This document shows positions 56,900 through 64,000 of a DNA stretch of 64,000 nucleotides, piece by piece (within the stretch, counting starts at the first letter, position 1; every line of letters begins with the position of its first letter). Origin of the DNA: Monarcha castaneiventris obscurior (taxonomy: Eukaryota; Chordata; Aves; Passeriformes; Monarchidae); assembly GCA_026261815.1 (NCBI GenBank), contig JAMPIT010000417.1:7721501-7785500 (forward strand), written 5' to 3'. The notes under the pieces were generated by a model. It had not been told where the DNA came from and ran no database searches. It saw only the letters and a list, made by a program, of their open reading frames with translations. The position numbers and the translations under genes were made by a program.

Positions 56900-59215
56900 C
56901 CTGGGCTGACTCTGTCCTCCCACTACAGTTCTTCCCCTTTACCAAACTCCTGATGTCCTAAAACCTGGATAATGGGTGCCCCGACTCTTCTCATCTGGAA
57001 TTTCCTTTGTTAGGCTCTTCTCCTCCTTCCTTGGTGCAATAGAGCAATGGAGCAGGACATTGGGGGTGGTGGGTGGGGAAGAACTGAGGGCAGAGTGGAG
57101 GAAACTGGAAGCCAATCACTTTAATGACAGGGTTGATGAGCTGCAGTGCCCTTTAGCCAGCTGGAAGGCATCGTGCTCTTGAAAAACTGGGCTGGGGGAA
57201 AGAGGGCCTGGAAACCCCTGGGCTTCCCTTTCCCCACGTGGTTCAAGGCTGCTTGTGGTGGGACGCTGCTCCCTCCAGCGCCTGTCAGGAAGGAGCAGGG
57301 GCTGAGCACGCTGCCACCTCTTTACAGTTCTCTCCCTCCAAAACAAGTTGTCGTGAAGACATTTGCAATTCCTAAGGGTCTCTCAGGACACTCAAAACAT
57401 GAGGAATGGTACGGTGCTCAGCACGACCCTCTGCTTCTTAGGGCTGGTTTGTGCCAGGAATTAGGAAACAATAATAAAACCAGTGTCATCTTCCAAGAAA
57501 TTCTTCGGGTAGCTAGAGAATTCTTCCCCAGGGTCTCCAAGGATTTATGTATGTGGTGAGCGGTTGTTTGGCAGTGTGTGTCTGGCTAAGGTCACGTGGA
57601 AACAGCAAGCACAGGCTGACTGAGGAGTATCAAGTTTCTGGACTGGAGAGAGGCCACAGTCTGCTTGGGTTTCTTTGTGCTGTGGTGGGGTTTTTTTTTT
57701 ACTATTTTTTTACAGTTATTTTGGTTTTCTGCATGGTCACCCAGTAGTTTAGGGGCTCCTTGGAGAGAGGAATAAAGCTGAAGCGGTTTTCAAAGAAATA
57801 AATTCCCTTTTATTTTCCTCTCTCCAAAAGTCTAGCCTACAGTCACGGATGATATGTGAAGTGAAAGAGGTCAAGTTATAAAATAAAAATGGGCTGAGGA
57901 GGGAAGCCTTTAAGGCAGTCAGTTTTGCCCTTCTGTTGCTGCCAGCCACTGGTGTGGGAGCTGCAGAGAGTCCGCCAGAACTTTCAGGCATTGGAGACAC
58001 CCTGGCTTGGTAGTTGAACCAACCTCTCCTTTAGTGTTGGCCAACAAACATTCCATTAATGGGTGAATTGCTTTTTCCTGCCTTCCATGGGGAAGAGAGA
58101 CTAGACATGGAGACACCAAGAAGAATCTCCACCAGCTGTTTCCCAGTCACCCAGGCGAGCTGTAGCTCAGCCATGGCAGGAGGAGGAAATGCTGAATTTG
58201 GAACTGACTTCGTTGTGTTTAGTGCTTCCTGGCTGAGTTGCTGTTTGCTTCCATCTTTACATGTCTTGGTTGAACAGCAACCTCTGGGACCTGATGGAGC
58301 TCGAAGGATCCTGCTCCACCATGCAGGAAACTCATTACTGATGTTTGAGCTGGTGAAAGGAGGGCTTGTAATGACCTTTTCTCAGTTATTTTTCTCTTCA
58401 GAGCTCTGCAAACGCATGAGCAGGTGCTCGAACCTGAGAGACCACCAAAATGTCACTGTCCCAACAGAGAAGAGAGGCCACATGAGGATGGTGTTTGCTG
58501 ACCCCTGGACACGTGGCAAGCACTCTTTTGCAGTCCTTTGAGCACAGCCTCCCATAGTCAAGGGCAAATGGCTCTTAACGTTTTAAAAAGTCCTATTTCG
58601 TAACACATTCCAATGACCAATACCAGCTGGCAGAGTTTTTAAACACTTTCCAGGCAGGATGTTCAGCCTGCAGGCATTCTGCTCCTGACTTGAAGCCATT
58701 TCTTCAAGAGGGGAAAATACTAATCTCAACAGCAACATTTTCTATGCTGATTGAAGTTGCACTTTGGAGAAAAACCCTGTTTGCATGGAAACTGCAAGCC
58801 AATGGATCAGTGCACAATATGCAAAGATGTTTTAAAATACTTTGGGGTTGCTTTCCTCTCCTTGTATGTCAGCTGCTTTCCCAGGGGAGAAACAGTGTGA
58901 TCCAGCTGCTCAGGTAAAGGGAAAGTGTACGATCACATCTCCGTGGGAGGTGAGGCTGCTGTGCCCGAGGGTGGGTGAGCTGGTCCAGTCCCACTGCTCG
59001 GGAGTGGGGAAGCCCCTCTTTGTTTTCTTGCTTGTTTGGTTTTGTTAGAGCCTTGTCTTGGGTTTGTTTACAGAGATGTATTTTGTTTAACCAAATATTA
59101 AAAATGGAAAAAAAAAAAGTTTCCATATAAATGTCCTATCACTTCTGTATGTTCAATTGAATTGTTCTGTAACAAAGTATGTAAAGGATAAATAAATTTT
59201 TTTCCTTTGGTTATA
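56900..59215 (+). other. JOSD1: JOSD1 3' UTR
   Basis: About 2.3 kb of noncoding sequence to the AATAAA at 59191. Earlier AATAAA hexamers near 57474, 57771 and 57798 could give shorter isoforms. Confidence 0.65.
59191..59196 (+). terminator. JOSD1: JOSD1 distal polyadenylation signal AATAAA
   Basis: Overlapping hexamers (ggatAAATAAAtttttttcc) followed by a T-rich tract. It is the last plus-strand signal before the TOMM22 3' end. Confidence 0.65.
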
Positions 59216-59414
59216 AAACCACCTTTTTATGAGTTTAGAACCTTGAACGGCGGACACTGGTGCTGAGGTAGCATCACCTCCCTGAGAACTCCCTTAAGGC
59301 ATGCAAGGCTTCCCCACCCCTCTGAAGGTGACAAAGCCAGTGGAGAGATCCCTACCCAGAAATCCCCCGACAGCTCTGGAAGAACTGAGCCTCCCTCAAG
59401 GACATCTATTAAAA

Positions 59415-60059
59415 CCACACTGCTCAGGTTGGATTTATTTAATATTCCATACAAAAAAATACGCAGCTGATGTCTGTTCTACTTTATGAGGCAGAGAATC
59501 TGCGTGGATGTGATCGTCTCAAACCTGGCCTGCTGCTCCCTCGGTTCTCACACACACACAGAGCTGCAGTGAAAGTGTTTCTGCAGATGCATCTTCCCAA
59601 AGAGTATTTTCCATGGGGTGTTGATTGCCACCGGCACCCCTCCTTCCTCTGCTGGGAGTCACACCTCCTCCCACCACTGTCCTTCAGCTCCAACTCAGGC
59701 AGGAAAGCATTTGTTCTGTCTGACTGCTGCTTTTCAAAGCCTGACCCGTGCCCCAGGGTGTTTTGTGGGGGCAAGAAGCTGGCAGAGGAGCCCCCCTGGT
59801 CCAAGTCTGTAACTGGTTATGGCATAGTGATTGAATAAAAGGAAATACTCATGATTTCTAAAGGAGAGGGGGATGCAGACAGGAGCCATCATCAGGTCCA
59901 GAGGGGGGGCTTCCCTCCCTCGTTATGAACAGGTCAATGTCCCAAAGGAGAACCAAAAATAAAAAGAAAAAAATGCCCTGGCCCAACAAATCAACAGTTC
60001 AGTGTATCATAATCGCAAGGTCTTCCCACTTGATATGAATCCAACTCAGCTTCCACAAA
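59415..60059 (-). other. TOMM22: TOMM22 3' UTR
   Basis: This runs from the stop at 60060-60062 to the inferred cleavage site after the AATAAA at 59439-59434. No other feature is evident. Confidence 0.6.
59434..59439 (-). terminator. TOMM22: TOMM22 polyadenylation signal AATAAA
   Basis: Plus-strand TTTATT gives AATAAA on the TOMM22 transcript about 620 bases past its stop codon. The predicted end lies about 200 bases from the JOSD1 end. Confidence 0.6.
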
Positions 60060-61276
60060 TTAGATTTTTCCAGACAGTGGAGGCAGGGCCCCTGGCATTC
60101 CCCCTGAGAGCCCCGTGTTGGGTCCGAGGAGGATCTGGAAAGAAAACAATTCGTTGAGGGGTTTCAAGGACATGAGATGCCTTCCCCTGCTGTCCCCCCA
60201 CCACAGGTGGCACTTTGCAGCACCAGTCCCGTGCCTGCTGCACCAGCCAAGGTCAGTGCCTGACAACAGCCCCTATTTCAGCCCCTCACAGCATATTTTG
60301 GCTGGTGAAAGCCAGGTTGTGCTTGCCAGGGATTGCTGCCAGCCTGGCACTGCGAATCAGCAGGGTTGTCCCGTTGGAACATCCACGCAGAGCATCCGGT
60401 GGGATGCGTGAGGCCACAGCATACAGGAGACTGCACCCTTCTCCCCAGGCTCCCTCAGCAGCCGCTCACAGCGGGATATGCAGGCACTCCCGGCCAAGCC
60501 TGCAGCGCCGGGAGAGAGGGCTGGGCCTTCCTGCCTCACCTGTCGCTGCTGCAGCTGCTGCTGTTGCTCCATCTGCAGTTTTTCCGTTTCGAAGACGACA
60601 GGAAGAACCAGAATCATGAAGGAGGTGGTCCCAATCCACAGAGCTGCCCTAGAGAATCTATCAAGGAGAAAGACCCTTAAGAATCAGTTCTTTGGCCGCT
60701 TCTTATTGGCACAATCCCGCGCTTCCCTTCCGTGCCTCAACCATCAGCCTTCCCCCAAACCCAACCCCGAGCTCCGGGGTGTCCCCTTTATCCCCGCCCT
60801 TCCCACGCCGCCCATAAACAAAAAACGCGGCTGGCCGCTCCCCGCAGGCCCCGCACTGCGCTCCCAGCGCCGAAGCCGGCGAAGCCGCCCCGCGACCCCG
60901 CTCTGCCCGAGCTCCGAGGGGCTCCCGCCGGGCCCGCCGCCCCCTCACCTGTACATCTTCTGCGCTACCGTCAGCGACAGGTCGAACGTAGCCCCGGCCG
61001 CCGATCGGACGCTCTCGGGGAACATCTCCGTGAGTCCCCACAGCCGCTCCGCCAGCGTCTCGTCCAGCTGCGGGTGCCACCACACGTCAGGCCCCGCCGC
61101 ACGGCCCCGCGCGCTCCGCGGGGTCACCGCGCCCGCCCGGCCTCCCGCACCGCCCGCCCCGATACCTCCTCGTCGTCCTCCTCCTCCTCCTCGAGCTCGT
61201 CCTCCAGCTCCTCGGCCTTGCCCGCGCCGCCCTTGGGCAGCAGCTCCTCCGGGGACAGGGACGCCGCGGCCGCCAT
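60060..61276 (-). CDS. TOMM22: Mitochondrial import receptor subunit TOM22
   Basis: TOM22 is the central receptor and organiser of the TOM complex in the outer mitochondrial membrane. Exons in transcript order are 61166-61276, 60949-61067, 60540-60657 and 60060-60134, giving 140 aa (142 in human). The cytosolic N-terminus is strongly acidic, with a Glu/Asp run at about 22-37 that binds presequences. LWGLTEMFPE and AAGATFDLSLTVAQKMYR lead to the single membrane segment at about 82-101 (LWIGTTSFMILVLPVVFE). A Gln-rich stretch (MEQQQQLQQRQ) and the intermembrane-space tail ILLGPNTGLSGG follow. The start ATG at 61276 is the family start. It lies just downstream of CBY1 on the same strand, with about 150 bases between CBY1's end and its start codon. 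Confidence 0.97.
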
Positions 61277-61430
61277 CGCCACCAGACAGGACGGAAGGAG
61301 CGGCGGCTAGAGCGCCGCCGGAAGCGCGGCGGCCCTCCCGCCACCCAGCCCGGGCGAGGCAGCGGCCCCTGGCGGCGCGGAGGAGCGCAGGCCGTCCCCC
61401 GGCCCGGCCCCCTCAGCACAGCACGACGCG
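61277..61430 (-). promoter_or_regulatory. TOMM22: TOMM22 promoter with ETS/GABP-type sites
   Basis: This short CpG-rich interval holds CGGAAG at 61292-61297 and CCGGAAG at 61318-61324, the core of GABP/NRF-2 sites common upstream of nuclear mitochondrial genes. It must contain the TOMM22 start because the CBY1 3' end lies immediately beyond. Confidence 0.6.
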
Positions 61431-61434
61431 TTAC

Positions 61435-61934
61435 AAACACCCTCAGAACCGGGTTTTAATGGCAAGGTTTTTATGTAAAATATGCAAAACTCTCGAGAAC
61501 GAGCAACTCGAGCATCCTGCTCGCCCAAGGCAGACGGTGAGGTTTGTACAAGCACCCGCAGGCTCCCCAGGGGGAGCGGGCAGAGGTCTCCCCGCTTTTG
61601 TAAGCAGAGAAGGCAAGAAGGAGCCCTCATGGAGATGGATCTTCTCCACCGCCTGCTGTCCGGCTGCCTTAGAGAAGAGGGTACCTATGCTGAGCTGCGG
61701 TGAGGAAACGTATTAAGGTAAAGTGCTCTGAGGAAAATCGTGTTAATTAACAGCGCTGCGGTGCCAAACCAGCCATTAGCAGTACCCGCGGCACCAGGCG
61801 ACGCTGGAGGCATCTCGGCACTCGTGGTCCCGTGAAACAAAGTACCTCCACACAGTACCAACATGGCTGGGAGGCACAAGCCAGCCCCAGCATCCCGTGG
61901 GCCAAGGCCCAGAACCAGCCTGGCCACCTCTTGT
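61435..61934 (-). other. CBY1: CBY1 3' UTR
   Basis: Noncoding sequence from the CBY1 stop to the inferred ATTAAA-driven end. A TTAATTAAC stretch lies near 61742-61750. No other feature seen. Confidence 0.5.
61455..61460 (-). terminator. CBY1: CBY1 polyadenylation signal ATTAAA
   Basis: Plus-strand TTTAAT gives the common variant ATTAAA on the CBY1 transcript about 475 bases after its stop. Cleavage would fall near 61435, just before the TOMM22 promoter. Confidence 0.45.
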
Positions 61935-63927
61935 TCACTTCTTCTTCCGACTGTGCTGCTTCAGCTCCTCCAGCTCCTTCTCCATCAGGTGGGACTCGGC
62001 AGTGGTCTCAGAGAGCTGCAACGCACAGCAAACAACAACAGCAGTGAGTTAAAAGCTCGTGAGGCTTTTCCAACCTCACAGCACAACCGAGATTTACAGC
62101 CACAAGCCAGGACCTGCAGGAGGGAATTTGTTCCTGCTGAGCAAGGGGGAAGCTGCCATGTCACGCTTCACTGAGATCGCCTGGAAAACCTGGAGAGCAG
62201 CTAGGGCTCCTGCTAAGTGTTCCAGCCACAAAAGCCACTTTCCAGTTTTAAAACACAAGAAAAGAGTAAACAAACAAAATATTTGTTCAGACTGACATAA
62301 AGGCTAAATCACTTATGAACTGAGAATAGATGTGTGTTCTATTTCACTGAATGTCTCTCCAGATTTTAAGCATGAAAGCTATGATCTCTGGGTAAGGTTG
62401 AATTTCGGTTTATTGACTGGAAATTCCTTTATCCACAGGTTTACACACAGAATAGATGTCACACCCCTCAAGACAGCAGATGGAAGCTTTAATTTTCTGT
62501 GACCAGAAAGGGTGGCTGTAACTCAGTTTCATAGTCAGGGCAGAGGACAGAATGGTAAGAAAAATGCCATATTCTGTGCAGAAAGGGAAAGAGGAGACAT
62601 GGCACTTGCAGGGGCTTGTCTCTCCTCAGTCACAGTGTTCACAACAAGCTCTGATGTGGGGGGAACCATCCCCTCTTCTCACAGAGGGGATCAGGCTTCA
62701 CTCCCACAGCCACTTTGCCATGACACTTGCGTTGCACGGCAAGGTAAAGCACAAAGTGGGGTGCAGTGAGAGCAGCCTTTTTCAGGGGACCCAGCACCCC
62801 TTGCTTGGGCATCCCCACTGCCATGGGCAGGCAGGAGTTGGGCAGAGGCTCACCATGTCCAGCAGAATGTCCACTTTCAGCCGAAGGAGGTTGTTTTCTT
62901 CCTCTAGCTGCTGGTTTCGTTTGCGCAAGCGCTGCAGTTCCCTGCGATCCCCCAGGAAGCTTCCTGATTCTTGCAGGAAAGAAGGAGGTCAAAATACAGA
63001 TTGCCAGCCAACCGTGGCTACTTCAGAGCAGAGCAAGCTGAGCTGCACTCTACCTGACACCCACTGGCCATTTTCAAACTTCAGGCTCTGGCCAGCAAGG
63101 TTCATTGTGGGGGTGCCGTATTCCAGGCCCAGCTCCATCTCACGGGTGGATCTATCCATCTGCAGGGAGAAGATCATGCTCAGCGTTTCATAGAATTCCA
63201 GAGCCACCCCCTGCTCTCCCACTTCTTAGTGACTGGCATTCCAGTGGAAGACGCTTGCCCAAATGGCCCTGGAGCCTGGAACCCTACTTTGGTCATGTAC
63301 TGCTGCAGTAGATAGAGAACTGGCTCCTCTCACTACCATCCCTGCACTTTCTCCCACCCACACACTCATCTCCCTGCACTTGGGAGACCACTGGTGAGAA
63401 GTTTTCCAGTTCTGGACTGGAAGTGGGGTGATGATGATCCTGCCCTGAGCTATTCCATTTCTAGCTTCACGTATAGTCACCAGTGATCAGGAATGGTGCT
63501 GCACCGCAGGAAGGAAGCAGCACAGTTGGAATAACAGAATATACTGAGTTGGAAAGAACCCACAAGGATCGAGTCCAGCTTCTGGCCCTGCACAGGACCA
63601 TCCCCAAGAGCTATACCACGTGCCTGAGAGTATTGTCCAAACACCTCCTGAACTCTGTCAGGCTCGGTGCTGTGACCTCTGCCCTGGGAAGTCTGTTCCA
63701 GAGCCCGACCACCCCCTGGGTGAAGCAGCTTTTCCTGCCCCAGAAGCAGCTGGGAGCTCTTGTAAGGATTTTGGCGCTCACAGCAGGAGCCACCCCCCCG
63801 TGCCCCCAAGGAAGCAGCCCTGCAGCAAACCGCAGGTGCTGGCACTCACCAGGTGCAGGTTGGACAGCGAGGCCCATTTCCTGGGGGGGGTCTTCTTCGG
63901 GCTGAAGGAGTTCCCAAAGAGGGGCAT
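61935..63927 (-). CDS. CBY1: Protein chibby homolog 1 (complete CDS; gene 5' end beyond window)
   Basis: CBY1 is a small coiled-coil protein of the ciliary base that is needed for ciliogenesis and antagonises beta-catenin. Coding exons in transcript order are 63850-63927, 63054-63159, 62854-62969 and 61935-62015, giving 126 aa, the same as human. The N-terminus MPLFGNSFSPKKTPPRKWAS carries the AKT/14-3-3 serine region; Ser20 is kept but residue 18 is Trp where I recall Ser in human. MNLAGQSLKFENGQW follows; the C-terminal half is a leucine-zipper coiled coil (QQLEEENNLLRLKVDILLDM); the end is basic (HSRKKK). An acceptor (tgctccttcag) before 63959 shows that the first coding exon begins in the 5' UTR, so at least one noncoding exon and the promoter lie past the window. 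A CR1 sits in the first coding intron. Confidence 0.96.
63529..63775 (-). mobile_element. CR1 fragment in CBY1 intron
   Basis: In reverse orientation the block carries CR1 hallmarks: the terminal agaatatactgagttggaaa, then cacaaggatcgagtccagc, caaacacctcctgaactctg and ctgttccagagcccgaccac. It lies on the same strand as CBY1 within intron 63160-63849. The 5' end is hard to place. Confidence 0.85.
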
Positions 63928-64000
63928 CGCACGCCGCTGGCCAGGCTGACAGTGGGCTCCTGAAGGAGCAGGAGACACACAAGCGGTCCGAGGCTGAGGG

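Noticed and set aside
60478..61716. Open frame of 412 codons on the plus strand over TOMM22
   Set aside because: It is antisense to three TOMM22 exons and crosses the TOMM22 CpG island; composition is Pro/Arg/Ser-rich and no domain is recognisable.

Overview
The window is vertebrate nuclear DNA, almost certainly from a bird. All genes are spliced with GT/AG introns, promoters lie in CpG islands, the interspersed repeats I can recognise are CR1 LINE fragments (several ending in the ATTCTATGAT-type CR1 tail) plus one likely solo endogenous-retrovirus LTR, and introns are compact. The gene order DNAL4, SUN2, GTPBP1, JOSD1, TOMM22, CBY1 is the order I know from human chromosome 22q13, with one extra gene (a FAM20C-like kinase) between DNAL4 and SUN2. 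I cannot name the species; a passerine is only a guess.

Layout. 1-4.3 kb: DNAL4 (+), an axonemal dynein light chain, with a CpG-island promoter carrying an RFX-like X-box. 4.3-8.6 kb: a gap with a near-perfect palindrome, a CR1, two more RFX-like motifs and a CpG island that probably starts the next gene. 8.6-13.97 kb: FAM20C-like secretory-pathway kinase (+, 10 coding exons, 536 aa). 15.2-26.8 kb: SUN2 (+, 17 coding exons, 713 aa), with a 3.3 kb 3' UTR. 28.1-47.6 kb: GTPBP1 (-, 12 coding exons, 669 aa), convergent with SUN2. 47.6-48.8 kb: a GC-rich divergent promoter shared by GTPBP1 (-) and JOSD1 (+), holding six same-strand CCAAT boxes, five of them spaced 88/41/88/41 bp. 48.8-59.2 kb: JOSD1 (+, 4 coding exons, 202 aa). 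59.4-61.3 kb: TOMM22 (-, 4 exons, 140 aa), tail-to-tail with JOSD1 about 200 bp apart. 61.4-63.96 kb: CBY1 (-, 126 aa), whose promoter lies beyond the window end.

The genes do not form one pathway. DNAL4 (axonemal dynein) and CBY1 (basal body/transition zone) share a ciliary theme; SUN2 is in the nuclear envelope LINC complex; GTPBP1 is a translational-type GTPase; JOSD1 is a deubiquitinase; TOMM22 is a mitochondrial import receptor; the FAM20C-like protein is a Golgi/secreted kinase. I rebuilt every coding exon chain by hand from splice signals; reading frames close exactly, and the lengths of GTPBP1, JOSD1 and CBY1 equal those I recall for the human proteins. I found no previously undescribed multi-gene system. 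The observations most worth checking are the phased CCAAT array, the extra FAM20C paralog, exon-like blocks of unknown identity inside GTPBP1 intron 1, and the hairpins.
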